Source: Paractinoplanes pyxinae
Lineage (GTDB): Bacteria > Actinomycetota > Actinomycetes > Mycobacteriales > Micromonosporaceae
Direction of reading: 5' to 3'
DNA: 64,000 bases
Assembly (NCBI RefSeq): GCF_026626335.1
Contig: NZ_JAPNTZ010000003.1
Span: 62,001-126,000 of the forward strand
Position numbers and translations under genes: made by a program. Position 1 is the first letter of the stretch. Each line of letters begins with the position of its first letter. This document shows positions 22,892-31,515 of the stretch, piece by piece. The notes beneath the pieces are model-generated. The model had not been told where the DNA came from, searched no databases, and saw only the letters and a program-made list of their open reading frames with translations.

Positions 22892-24216
22892 GCCGCCTCC
22901 AGGGGGATCCAGGCCCGTACGCGATAACCGCCGGTCAGCCGGGGGCCGGCCTCCAGCGTTCCACCGTAGACGGACAGCCTTTCCCGCAAACCGATGAGCC
23001 CCCGCCCGCTTCCGGTCGGAGCGGAAGCGCCTGAGCGCCCGCCCGAGTCGGTCACCTCCACCCGTACGGAATCGCCGGCGTATTCGACCAGCACCCGCAC
23101 CGAAGCGTCGGCCGCGTGTTTGACGGTGTTGGTCAGTGCCTCCTGCACCAGCCGGTAGACGGTCAGCTCGATGCCCGACGGCAACGGCCGGCGCTCGCCG
23201 CGCTCGACCAGCTCGACCTCGACCCCCGAGTCGCGCATCCGCCGGACCAGAGCGTCCAGCCCGTCCAGTCCGGGCTGCGGCGCCAGGTCGGTCCCGTGCT
23301 CCTCGGCGTCCATCGTGAGCAGGCCCATGACGTGGCGCAGCTCGGTCATCGCAGCCCGGCCGCCGGCCTCGACCGCCAGCAGGGCGGCCCGGGCGTCCTC
23401 GGGCGTGGAGTCCATGACCTTGCGGGCCGCGCCGGCCTGGATCACCATCACGCTCACGTTGTGGGTCACCACGTCGTGCAGCTCGCGCGCTATCCGGGCC
23501 CGTTCCACCTCGGTCGCCCGGCGCAGCGCCTCGATCTGCTCGTGCTCCATGGCCGACATGCGGGCCCGGCCGTCGTCGGCGTGCTTCTTCCACCGCCGCA
23601 ACCCCTCGGCCGCGACCGCGATCGGCAGCAGGATCAGGAACGGCACCGCGCTGTCGGAGACCGAGCTGGCGTCCGACTGCAGCCCGGCGTGCAGCATCGC
23701 GGCCACGGGCAGACTGGCCAGAGCCGGGATTTTGTACGGGCTGAAGACCGCAGCGCTGTAGCCGGCGATCACACAGGCGAAGAAGGACAGTCGCAGGGCG
23801 GCCGGGTTGTCCTGCACCAGCACGGCCATCACCAGCACCGTCCACAGCACGGTCAGCGGATACCGGCGGCGGAACACCAGCGGCAGCACCACGAGCACGA
23901 TCAGGACCACCGTCCACCCGGTGCCGTCGTCCTCGACCGGAAGGAAGGGCGGCCACACGGGATCCGGCGGCACGGGCGGCCGCGGCAGGCCGGGCAGGCT
24001 CGGCTCGAACTCGACGTGCCGCGGCGCCGGCCGGTCGTCGGAGCCGGAGTCGAGCGCGACCAGCCCCAGCCCGGCCGCGACGAGCAGGTCGAACAGCTGC
24101 CCCCGGCGCGACAGCGGGGGCAGCGGGCCGGCCGGACGGGCCAGCGACCGGATCGCGGCCCGCAGCCTGGTGAGCATCATCGGTCGATTCTCGCGGCCCC
24201 ACCCGGCTCGGGACAT
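22888..24216 (-). CDS. Sensor histidine kinase, HisKA_3 type
   Basis: 442 residues if started at the ATG at 24216; a pair of ATGs at 24177-24180 is an alternative giving 430. Four or five membrane helices with a Pro-rich extracellular loop (about residues 58-97), then the dimerisation helix with phospho-acceptor H247 (ARELHDVV) and a GHKL ATPase domain (Q-E-A-L-T-N-T, G-R-G-L-I-G-L-R-E-R). Cognate of the downstream response regulator. The arrangement resembles envelope-stress or antibiotic-sensing modules paired with MacB-like transporters. Confidence 0.92.
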   Translation of the reverse strand: MSRAGWGRENRPMMLTRLRAAIRSLARPAGPLPPLSRRGQLFDLLVAAGLGLVALDSGSDDRPAPRHVEFEPSLPGLPRPPVPPDPVWPPFLPVEDDGTGWTVVLIVLVVLPLVFRRRYPLTVLWTVLVMAVLVQDNPAALRLSFFACVIAGYSAAVFSPYKIPALASLPVAAMLHAGLQSDASSVSDSAVPFLILLPIAVAAEGLRRWKKHADDGRARMSAMEHEQIEALRRATEVERARIARELHDVVTHNVSVMVIQAGAARKVMDSTPEDARAALLAVEAGGRAAMTELRHVMGLLTMDAEEHGTDLAPQPGLDGLDALVRRMRDSGVEVELVERGERRPLPSGIELTVYRLVQEALTNTVKHAADASVRVLVEYAGDSVRVEVTDSGGRSGASAPTGSGRGLIGLRERLSVYGGTLEAGPRLTGGYRVRAWIPLEAA

Positions 24217-24312
24217 CCACCCGCACGACTACATCGCAATGATGACGTCCGGCCCAAGATGCCTCGCGCTGCCGACGCGCCCGGATCGGGGGCGTCCCTA
24301 GCGTCAGCGGAC

Positions 24313-25005
24313 ATGACCACACCACTGATCGAACTGCAGGAAGTGACCCGGCGGTACGACGAGGGGCCGCCGGCGCTGAACGAGGTGTCGCTGAGCATCG
24401 CGCCCGGCGAGGCGGTGGCCGTGCTCGGCCCGTCCGGCAGCGGCAAGTCGACGATGCTCAACCTGATGGCCGGGCTGGACCGGCCGAGCGCGGGCACGGT
24501 CACCGTCGACGGGGTGAGGGTCGACCAGCTCGGCGAGGCGGCCTCGGCCAGGTACCGCCGGGCCCGGATCGGCCTGGTGTTCCAGTTCTTCAACCTGCTC
24601 GACGACCTCACCGTGGCCGGCAACGTCATGTTGCCGGCCCAGCTGGCCGGGATGAGCCGCGCGGTCGCCGAGCGCCGGGCCAGTGAACTGCTCGGCCGGC
24701 TCGGCGTCGACCGGCACGCCGACGCGTACCCGGGACGGCTCTCGGGCGGGGAGCGGCAGCGGGTCGCCGTGGCCCGCGCGCTGATGAACAAGCCGGCCCT
24801 GCTGCTGGCCGACGAGCCGACTGGGGCGCTCGACACCGCGGCCGGCGAGGACGTCATGCGGCTGCTGACCGAGCTGCACGCCGACGGCCAGACCGTCGTC
24901 CTGGTCACCCACGACCTGGTGCTGGCCGAGACGTGCGCGACCCGGACCGTCCAGCTGCTCGACGGCCGGATCGCCCGCGACAGCGCGATGGAGCTGCTGC
25001 GATGA
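24313..25005 (+). CDS. ABC transporter ATPase (MacB/LolD type)
   Basis: 230 residues from the ATG at 24313. Walker [11 protein letters not shown]-loop F-Q-F-F-N-L, signature LSGGERQRVA, Walker B LLLADEPTGALD, H-loop VTHD. These are hallmarks of the MacB/FtsE/LolD class that works with FtsX-type permeases. Its stop overlaps the start of the permease. It supplies energy for extrusion or mechanotransmission. Confidence 0.94.
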   Translation: MTTPLIELQEVTRRYDEGPPALNEVSLSIAPGEAVAVLGPSGSGKSTMLNLMAGLDRPSAGTVTVDGVRVDQLGEAASARYRRARIGLVFQFFNLLDDLTVAGNVMLPAQLAGMSRAVAERRASELLGRLGVDRHADAYPGRLSGGERQRVAVARALMNKPALLLADEPTGALDTAAGEDVMRLLTELHADGQTVVLVTHDLVLAETCATRTVQLLDGRIARDSAMELLR

Positions 25006-27284
25006 CCGGCCGGCGGCGCGTCCAGGCGGTCGTCATCGGCCTGGTCGTCATGATCGCGGTGACCTCGGCCGTGCTGGGCGGTTCGCTGATGGTGGCCTCG
25101 CAGGGGCCGTTCGACCGGGCCTTCGGCCAGCAGCAGGGGGCTCATCTGACCGCCCGGTTCGACGCCGGGGCGGTCACCCAGGCGCAGGTGGCGGCGACGG
25201 CGGGCGTGGCCGGGGTGACCGCGTCGGCCGGGCCGTTCGCGAGCGCGGAGCTCGAGGTGACCGACCCGATGGGCCACCAGGTGCCGCCGCTCACGATGGT
25301 GGGCCGGGCCGACCCGGGCGGCGCGGTCGACCGGGTCGTGCTCGACGAGGGGCGGTGGGCGACCGGGCCGGGGGAAATCGTGCTGGCCACCGGGGGCCGG
25401 TTGATGCTGCCGCCGAACATCGTCGGTGAGCAGTGGAAGGTGGCCGGGAAGCCGGCGACAGTGGTCGGGCTGGCCCGGTCGGTGAGCGAGACCGCCGGCG
25501 CCTGGACGACCCCGGGACAGCTCACCGAATGGATCGGGGCGGCCGGGCCACGTACGTACGAAATGCTTTACCGCTTCTCCTCGGCCGGCACGGCGGAGCA
25601 GGTCGGGAACGGCAAGAGCGCGATCGAGGCGAGCGTTCCCGCCGGTGCCCTGATGGGTGCCGTCTCCTGGCTGGACGTCCGCCGCGAGGCGATCCGCGAC
25701 ACGCTTCTGCTGGTGCCGTTCCTGATCGCGTTCGGGATGCTCGGCGTGGTGATGGCGGTGCTGATCATCGGCAACGTGATCGCCGGAGCGGTCTCCACCT
25801 CGACCCGCCGCATCGGCATCCTCAAGGCCCTCGGCTACACCCCGGCCCAGGTCGTGCGGACGTACGTGGGTCAGGCGCTTGTTCCGGCCACGGTCGGCGC
25901 GGCGTTCGGAGTCGTCGCCGGCAACCTGCTGACGATCCCCATCCTGGCTCAGACGAACCGCATTTACGGTACGAGTGACAGCGGCGTCTCACTCGTCGTC
26001 GATGTCCTCGTGGTCGGTGGCGCCCTGGCCGTCGTGGCGCTCACCGCCCTGGCCGCGGCGGCCCGGGCCGGCCGGCTGCGCAGCGTCGACGCGCTCGCCG
26101 TGGGCCGCACGCCCCGGCCCGGCCGGGGCCGTTGGGCGACCCGGATGACCAGCCGCTTGCCGTTCCCGCGGCCGGTGACGCTCGGCCTGGCCCACCCGTT
26201 CGCCCGGCCGGTGCGGGCGGTCAGCATCGTCGCCGCGATCGCGTTCGGCGCGGCCGCGGTCACCTTCGCCGTCGGGCTCGGCACGTCGCTCAACCGGGTG
26301 CAGGAGGTCGAGGACATCGCCGACGTCCAGGTGGGTCCCCTGCACCCGCCGGGCCCGGGGGAGCCGCTGCCCTTCACCGACCCGACCGCGGTCGAGAAGG
26401 TGATCACCGCTCAGGCCGGCACCGGCGGGTACATGGGCGTGGCCCGGGGCGAGATCACCGCGGCCGGGATCGCCGGCGAGCTCGACGCGGTCGGGGTCAC
26501 CGGGCCCGACTCGGCCCGCTACTACCGGATGGTCTCGGGTCACTGGCTGACCGGGCCCGGGCAGATCGTCGTCTCGACGCCGTTCCTGACCGCGGCCGGC
26601 AAGGAGGTCGGCGACAGCATCACGCTGACCAGTGAGGGAACCAAGATCCCGGTCACGATCGCCGGCGAGGTGTTCAACACCGACAACGACGGCATGCAGG
26701 TCGTCACCGACATGGCCACCCTGCCCGGGGCCGAGCCGTCGACCTATTACGTCTCGGTGAGCCCGGGCACCGACACCGGGGCGTACACCCAAGCCTTGAA
26801 GGCGGCGCTGGAACCGGCGGGCGCGATGGCCGACACGCTCGACCACCAGCCCGACGAGATGGTGATCATCGTCAACACGCTGACCGGGCTGCTCAGCCTG
26901 CTGCTGATCGTCGTGGCCGGGCTCGGCGTGCTCAACACGATCGTGCTGGAGACCCGGGAACGCGTCCACGACCTCGGCGTGCACAAGGCGCTCGGGATGA
27001 CCCCGCGGCAGACCACGCTCATGGTGGTGGCCTCGGTCGTCGTCACCGGGGTGATCGGAGGTGTGGCCGGCACGGCGGTCGGCGTGCTGCTGCAGCGCAC
27101 GGTCATCACCCAGATGGCGGCAAGTGTCGGGTTCCGCCTGCCGAGTTCGGTGCTCGATGCGTACGGGTCAATCGAACTGGCCCTTCTCGGCCTGGCCGGG
27201 CTGGTCATCGCGGTGGCGGGCGCCCTGCTGCCGGCCGGTTGGGCTGCGAAGACCCGGGTTGCCGTGGCGCTGCGGACCGAATGA
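25002..27284 (+). CDS. FtsX-type ABC transporter permease
   Basis: 760 residues; ATG overlaps the ATPase stop (ATGA). Duplicated FtsX architecture: an N-terminal helix, a large extracytoplasmic domain (about 35-240), three helices, then a second helix/extracytoplasmic/three-helix unit. Both units carry the G-I-x-K-A-L-G-x-T-P coupling helix (IGILKALGYTPAQ and LGVHKALGMTPRQ). This type exports peptides or lipopeptides, or confers antibiotic resistance. Expression is probably controlled by the divergent two-component system. Confidence 0.92.
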   Translation: MTGRRRVQAVVIGLVVMIAVTSAVLGGSLMVASQGPFDRAFGQQQGAHLTARFDAGAVTQAQVAATAGVAGVTASAGPFASAELEVTDPMGHQVPPLTMVGRADPGGAVDRVVLDEGRWATGPGEIVLATGGRLMLPPNIVGEQWKVAGKPATVVGLARSVSETAGAWTTPGQLTEWIGAAGPRTYEMLYRFSSAGTAEQVGNGKSAIEASVPAGALMGAVSWLDVRREAIRDTLLLVPFLIAFGMLGVVMAVLIIGNVIAGAVSTSTRRIGILKALGYTPAQVVRTYVGQALVPATVGAAFGVVAGNLLTIPILAQTNRIYGTSDSGVSLVVDVLVVGGALAVVALTALAAAARAGRLRSVDALAVGRTPRPGRGRWATRMTSRLPFPRPVTLGLAHPFARPVRAVSIVAAIAFGAAAVTFAVGLGTSLNRVQEVEDIADVQVGPLHPPGPGEPLPFTDPTAVEKVITAQAGTGGYMGVARGEITAAGIAGELDAVGVTGPDSARYYRMVSGHWLTGPGQIVVSTPFLTAAGKEVGDSITLTSEGTKIPVTIAGEVFNTDNDGMQVVTDMATLPGAEPSTYYVSVSPGTDTGAYTQALKAALEPAGAMADTLDHQPDEMVIIVNTLTGLLSLLLIVVAGLGVLNTIVLETRERVHDLGVHKALGMTPRQTTLMVVASVVVTGVIGGVAGTAVGVLLQRTVITQMAASVGFRLPSSVLDAYGSIELALLGLAGLVIAVAGALLPAGWAAKTRVAVALRTE

Positions 27285-27377
27285 GCAGGCGTACACCTAC
27301 GCGTCGCCTTCCGTTGAGACTGGCGACACAACGTAGCTGTACGCTCGCAACTTTCCCCCGGCGGGCAGGAGCGCGGC

Positions 27378-28007
27378 ATGCAGGACGGTTTCCATGGCGA
27401 GCTCGCTCCGGTCGGCAGCACGCTGGTCACGATGGCCCGGGCGGCGCGCGAAGCGATGCGGCAGGCCGGGGCCGCGCTGCTCGCCTCCGACCCCACGCTG
27501 GCCCAGCAGGTGACCGTCCGCGACGCCGAGATCGACGTGCTCTCCCGGGTGGTCGAGGACAGGGTGTACGACCTGGTCGGCCGGCCGAAGGCGGACAGCC
27601 AGGACGTGCGCCGGCTGATGACCGCGCTGCGGGTGGCCGCCCACCTCGAGCGCATGGGCGACCTGGCGGTGCACGTCGCCCGGGCGACGCTGCGCCGCCA
27701 TCCCGCCCCCGCCGTCGCGCCCGAGCTGGCCGAGTACTTCGGTGCGATGACCACGGTCGCCGACGGCCTGGCCGGCAAGATCGTGGCCGCCCTGACCGCC
27801 GACGACGTGGTGCTGGCGGGCCAGCTCGACCAGGACGACGACGCCATGGACGAGCTGCACCGCCGCCTGTTCAGCGCCATGCTCAGCCCCGACTGGCCCC
27901 TGGGCGTCGAGGCCGCGATCGACGGCGCCCTGCTGGGCCGCTTCTACGAGCGCTACGCCGACCAGGCGGTCAACGTCGGCCACCACCTCGTCTCCTTGTG
28001 GAAATGA
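27378..28007 (+). CDS. phoU: PhoU-like phosphate-signalling protein
   Basis: 209 residues. Two three-helix PhoU repeats with the metal-binding E/D-x-x-x-D patterns (VRDAEIDVLSR near 39-49 and DQDDDAMDELHRR near 154-166) and R-x-x-A-H-L-E-R-M-G-D-L-A, the usual PhoU signature. PhoU links the Pst phosphate importer to PhoR signalling, and overproduction represses the Pho regulon. No pst genes are adjacent; it is followed directly by the TM2 gene with an ATGA overlap. Confidence 0.92.
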   Translation: MQDGFHGELAPVGSTLVTMARAAREAMRQAGAALLASDPTLAQQVTVRDAEIDVLSRVVEDRVYDLVGRPKADSQDVRRLMTALRVAAHLERMGDLAVHVARATLRRHPAPAVAPELAEYFGAMTTVADGLAGKIVAALTADDVVLAGQLDQDDDAMDELHRRLFSAMLSPDWPLGVEAAIDGALLGRFYERYADQAVNVGHHLVSLWK

Positions 28008-28300
28008 GCGAACTGCCCGAGTGGGAACGGCTGCGGGTGCGGCAGGCCGAGTTCGCGTACGAGTCGGTGCGCAAAGAGACTCGGGTGGCGTACACGCTGT
28101 GGCTGCTGACCGGGATCTTCGGCGGGCACCGGTTCTATCTGGGTGACACCGGGCGGTCGATCGCGATGCTGTTCACGCTGGGCGGCTGCGGGCTGTGGAC
28201 CCTGGCCGACGTCTTCCTGATCGGCCGCCGGGTGCGCGCGATCAACCGCTCGCGGCGGGCCGCCGTCATGGCCCGTTACGGCATCGTCGACGCCGCCTGA
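28004..28300 (+). CDS. TM2-domain membrane protein
   Basis: 98 residues. An N-terminal charged helix, then the TM2 domain: helix one (YTLWLLTGIFGGHRFYLG), the G-x-H-x-F-Y-L-G turn, and helix two (AMLFTLGGCGLWTLADVF) ending in D-x-F-L-I-G-R-R-V-R. The family is widespread, two-helix and of unknown function. Translationally coupled to phoU, so possibly tied to phosphate control. Confidence 0.88.
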   Translation: MSELPEWERLRVRQAEFAYESVRKETRVAYTLWLLTGIFGGHRFYLGDTGRSIAMLFTLGGCGLWTLADVFLIGRRVRAINRSRRAAVMARYGIVDAA

Positions 28301-28407
28301 CCGTCACCGGCGTCGATCGATCTTGCGGGATTGCGCAATTTCTGGTCGGCGGGCGGCCCGTGTGGTTGAGTGCGGTCGGCTACATCGGACTGTGGGGGGC
28401 GTCCAGC

Positions 28408-28635
28408 ATGGAGGAGACGATGCCGAGGATCACGCTGTCGCCGCGGGAGCGGGAGCTCGTGGCGCTGCTGTCGCGGGGTCACACCGATCAGGAGGCGGCC
28501 GTCCGCCTCGGCATCAGCCCGCGGACGGTGACCGCCCTCATCCGCGGCCTGATGGACCGCCTCGGCGTCGACAACCGGTTCCAGCTCGGGCTGGCCCTGG
28601 GAGTGCTGCGCAAGGGGCCGGCCGATGACGATTGA
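28408..28635 (+). CDS. Stand-alone LuxR-type HTH protein
   Basis: 75 residues from the ATG at 28408 (71 if the ATG at 28420 behind GGAGGA is used). Practically the whole protein is a LuxR HTH: LSPRERELVALLSRGHTDQE, G-I-S-P-R-T-V-T-A-L-I-R. It lacks receiver or sensor domains. The C-terminal part RLGVDNRFQLGLALG is nearly the same as the end of the next gene's product (RLGVENRFQLGLALG), so the two arose by duplication. It overlaps the next gene by 11 bp, so they are co-translated. Could act as a partner or competitor of the larger paralogue. Confidence 0.8.
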   Translation: MEETMPRITLSPRERELVALLSRGHTDQEAAVRLGISPRTVTALIRGLMDRLGVDNRFQLGLALGVLRKGPADDD

Positions 28636-29689
28636 GGCGGCGCTCCGGATCGGCACGGCGGTGCCGTCGCTGGTGCGCTGGGGCGTCACGCCCGACGCCG
28701 ACCTGGTCTATCGCACGCTGGTCACTTTCGGGCCGCACACCCGGCGCCGGCTCGGCGTGGAGTTGTCGATGCCGGCCCGCCGGGTCGACGCCGCGCTGGC
28801 CGAGCTGCGGGAGGCCGGCTCGGCGACGGTGGACGGCGACGTGTGGTCGGCTTCCACACCGGCGGCGGCCGTGGCCGGGCTGCGCCGTCGCCGCCTGCGC
28901 CTGCTCGACCCGAGCGCCGTGGCCGTGTCGCATCGCCTGGTCGTCGACGGTCTGCGGGCGCGGCTGGGGGCGCTGGCCCTGCCGGTGCCGGCGTTCGGCG
29001 GGCAGCTGACCGACCAGGTGCGTTACCTGCCGACCCGCGAGCTGACCCGCCTGCGCTACGCCGAGCTGCTGCGCGGGCGCCGGGAAACCCTCACGATCAA
29101 CCCGGAGCAGGCGTTCGACGCCGAGTCGGCGCGCACCGGGGCCGCCTTCGACCAGCAGCTGATCGCCCAGGCCACCCGGATGCGGGTGCTCGGCGTGCCG
29201 CCGGCCGACCGCGACGCGTTCAGCCCGCAGGAGGCGCACCACCCGGCCTATCAGGTGCGGGAGTCGCTGGCCGTGCCGCTCAAGCTGATCCTGCTCGACC
29301 GCTCGGTGGCGCTGGTGCCGGCCGACCCCGAGCGCATCGAGCGCGGGTACGTCGAGGTGAGCCACCCGCAGGTGGTGCGGGCGCTGGCCGACCTCTTCGA
29401 GAAGCACTGGTCCGAGGGCAGCGACCCCAACGTCGGGGCCGTCGAGCCGATCCGGCTGACGCCGCAGGAGCAGGCCGTCGTCGACCTGCTCGCGCTCGGG
29501 CACACCGACACCACGACCGCCGCCCGGCTGCGGATCAGCGCCCGGTCGGTCACCAACATCCTGCGCCGGCTCATGGACCGGCTCGGTGTGGAGAACAGGT
29601 TCCAGCTCGGCCTCGCCCTCGGGGCCATGTCCGCCGCCACTCCGCCGCATCTGCTCGGTGCGGCTTCCGATCAGGACAAAGCCTCATGA
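28625..29689 (+). CDS. Regulator with N-terminal winged helix and C-terminal LuxR HTH
   Basis: 354 residues. Residues about 25-75 look like a winged helix (TRRRLGVELSMPARRVDAALAELREAG region), the middle 100-280 resembles a TrmB/phospholipase-D-like dimer domain often found before LuxR in actinobacteria, and residues about 278-340 are a LuxR HTH (LTPQEQAVVDLLALGHTDTT). No phosphorylation domain. The stop overlaps the start of the secreted protein gene by four bases, so the three genes are one translational unit. Target and signal are unknown. Confidence 0.82.
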   Translation: MTIEAALRIGTAVPSLVRWGVTPDADLVYRTLVTFGPHTRRRLGVELSMPARRVDAALAELREAGSATVDGDVWSASTPAAAVAGLRRRRLRLLDPSAVAVSHRLVVDGLRARLGALALPVPAFGGQLTDQVRYLPTRELTRLRYAELLRGRRETLTINPEQAFDAESARTGAAFDQQLIAQATRMRVLGVPPADRDAFSPQEAHHPAYQVRESLAVPLKLILLDRSVALVPADPERIERGYVEVSHPQVVRALADLFEKHWSEGSDPNVGAVEPIRLTPQEQAVVDLLALGHTDTTTAARLRISARSVTNILRRLMDRLGVENRFQLGLALGAMSAATPPHLLGAASDQDKAS

Positions 29690-30798
29690 TGAAACGTCTT
29701 CTGGCCGCCGTGCTGGCGGGCCTGGCCGTGGCGGCGCTCGCCGCGACGGCGCCGGTCGCGGCCGCTGCCGCGGACGACCCGTGGCCGTACCCGCAGGCCT
29801 GCGCCACCGTGACCCTGGACAGCGCCCGCGGCGTCTACCGCCCCGAATCCACGTGGTGGGAGCCGTGGTTCGACGCCACCCTGCGCGGCCGGTCGAAGCC
29901 GTGCCGCACCGGCGGCGGCCCCACCGCCCTGGCTGTCACGCAGTACCACGTACGGGACGGGGTCACCGTGGCCTCGATGAGCACGCCGTGGCTGGCCGCC
30001 GCCTCGGGTACGACGTCGTTCTCCCGGTTCGGCCGGATCGAGCCCGACGTGGCCGCCCTCTGTGTCAGCACCGGCCTGATCCGGCAGGGCGACGAGGTGC
30101 GGGCGCGCAACGCCGTCTGCGTGCGGCCGCACCGCGACGGCGCCGACCACCTGGTCACCACGTTCCCGCCGGTCGCGCTGACCGACGCTCTCGTCACCGC
30201 GCCACTGAGCACCTATCCCACCGGTGCCCCAGCCACCGGGCCCCTGTGCGCGGTCGACTGCCTGGTCTCGCCCTTCACGACCGACCCGGCCGGGCCGCCG
30301 CGCACCACCAAAGACACCCCGATCAGCGATCCGGTGATCTCGCTCGAGCCGTACGAGCCGATCTGTCACAGCCTCACGGTCAAGGACACGTTCGCCGGCC
30401 CGTCGGACGAGAACGTCAACGGCTTCGACGTCTGGATGGCGGTGGACGTCGGCTTCTGCGACGCCGGCAACCGGATGCCGTCGCTGAACGCCGTCCGCTA
30501 CTGGCCGGACCGGGGCGTCGTCATGCCGTGGTGGGACCTCGGCCAGTACCCGCTGGAAAAGGGCGCCCAGGTCAACGAGAAGACCGTCGCGATCTGCGTG
30601 ACCTCGGGGATGCGGCAGCGCGGTGCGGCCCTCTACGGCGTGCACGACAAGTGCTGGCGCATCAGCAAGTCGCAGCCCGACCGCTACCAGCTCGTGCCGA
30701 TCAGCACCCGGGACCCGCGGGTGACCAAGCCGCTGATGAGCAACATCCCGGTTCCGGATCCGGAGTACCCGCCGGGCGTCTGCGCGTCCTGCCTCTGA
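29686..30798 (+). CDS. Secreted protein with duplicated cysteine-containing domain, unknown
   Basis: 370 residues. Signal peptide 1-29 (LAATAPVAAAAA). I recognise no family, but the mature protein is an internal duplication. Unit 1 has C39, C73, C126, C145 and a C188-C192 pair; unit 2 has C227, C258, C304, C323 and C366-C369. The C126-C145 and C304-C323 spacings are identical (19), and both are embedded in A-x-C-V-x-[ST]-G-[LM]-x-x-x-G. The cysteines probably form disulfides outside the cell. The gene overlaps the LuxR regulator gene, so regulator and secreted protein are functionally tied. Confidence 0.75.
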   Translation: MMKRLLAAVLAGLAVAALAATAPVAAAAADDPWPYPQACATVTLDSARGVYRPESTWWEPWFDATLRGRSKPCRTGGGPTALAVTQYHVRDGVTVASMSTPWLAAASGTTSFSRFGRIEPDVAALCVSTGLIRQGDEVRARNAVCVRPHRDGADHLVTTFPPVALTDALVTAPLSTYPTGAPATGPLCAVDCLVSPFTTDPAGPPRTTKDTPISDPVISLEPYEPICHSLTVKDTFAGPSDENVNGFDVWMAVDVGFCDAGNRMPSLNAVRYWPDRGVVMPWWDLGQYPLEKGAQVNEKTVAICVTSGMRQRGAALYGVHDKCWRISKSQPDRYQLVPISTRDPRVTKPLMSNIPVPDPEYPPGVCASCL

Positions 30799-30817
30799 TC
30801 TTTGCTCGCAACGGGGG

Positions 30818-30853
30818 AAGACGGGCAGTCGCTCTCCGGCGGCTGCCCGTCTT
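30818..30853 (+). terminator. Rho-independent terminator between convergent genes
   Basis: Perfect 11-bp arms (AAGACGGGCAG with CTGCCCGTCTT) around a 14-base loop, followed by T on the plus strand. It lies 20 bp after the secreted-protein stop and just before the end of the converging response regulator. Confidence 0.75.
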
Positions 30854-30861
30854 TGGCGCGT

Positions 30862-31515
30862 TCAGCGCGGCTGGACCAGACCGTTGTCGTACGCGTAAAT
30901 GACCGCCTGAATGCGGTCGCGGGCGCCGATCTTGGCCAGCACCCGGCCGACGTGTTTCTTCACGGTCGACTCGGTGAGCACGAAGCGTTCGGCGATCTCG
31001 GCGTTGGTCGCGCCCTGCCCGATCGCCTCCAGCACCTCGCGTTCCCGCTCGCTCAGGGTGGCCAGGCGCGGATCGGCCGGGGCGACGGCTTTCGCATCGT
31101 GCAGGTACGCGTCCATCAGCTTGCGGGTCAGGCTGGGCGCCACCACCGAGTCGCCACTGGCCACGGCCCGGATGCCGGCGATCAGCTCCTCGGGGCGGGC
31201 GTCCTTGAGCAGGAAGCCGCTCGCCCCGGCGCGCAGCCCGGCGTACACGTACTCGTCCAGGTCGAACGTGGTCAGGATCAGCACGTGGGTGCGCGGACCG
31301 GCCGCGGTGATCCGCCGGGTGGCCTCGATGCCGTCCATGCCGGGCATGCGCACGTCCATGAGCACCACGTCGGGCCGGGTCTGGTCGGCCATCCGCACCG
31401 CTTCGGCCCCGGCCGACGCCTCGCCGACCACGACCATGCCGGGCGTGCCGTCGAGCAGCATCTTGAAACCCAGGCGCTGCAACGGCTGGTCGTCGGCGAT
31501 CAGCACAGTGGTCAT
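30862..31515 (-). CDS. NarL/LuxR-type response regulator
   Basis: 217 residues. Receiver with D8-D9, phosphoacceptor D54 (VVLMDVRMPG), K in GFLLKD, and a C-terminal LuxR HTH (LSEREREVLEAIGQGATNAE). The ATG overlaps the kinase stop. Last gene of a four-gene minus-strand operon (ATPase, permease, kinase, regulator). Paralogous to the regulator at 22232. Confidence 0.95.
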   Translation of the reverse strand: MTTVLIADDQPLQRLGFKMLLDGTPGMVVVGEASAGAEAVRMADQTRPDVVLMDVRMPGMDGIEATRRITAAGPRTHVLILTTFDLDEYVYAGLRAGASGFLLKDARPEELIAGIRAVASGDSVVAPSLTRKLMDAYLHDAKAVAPADPRLATLSEREREVLEAIGQGATNAEIAERFVLTESTVKKHVGRVLAKIGARDRIQAVIYAYDNGLVQPR

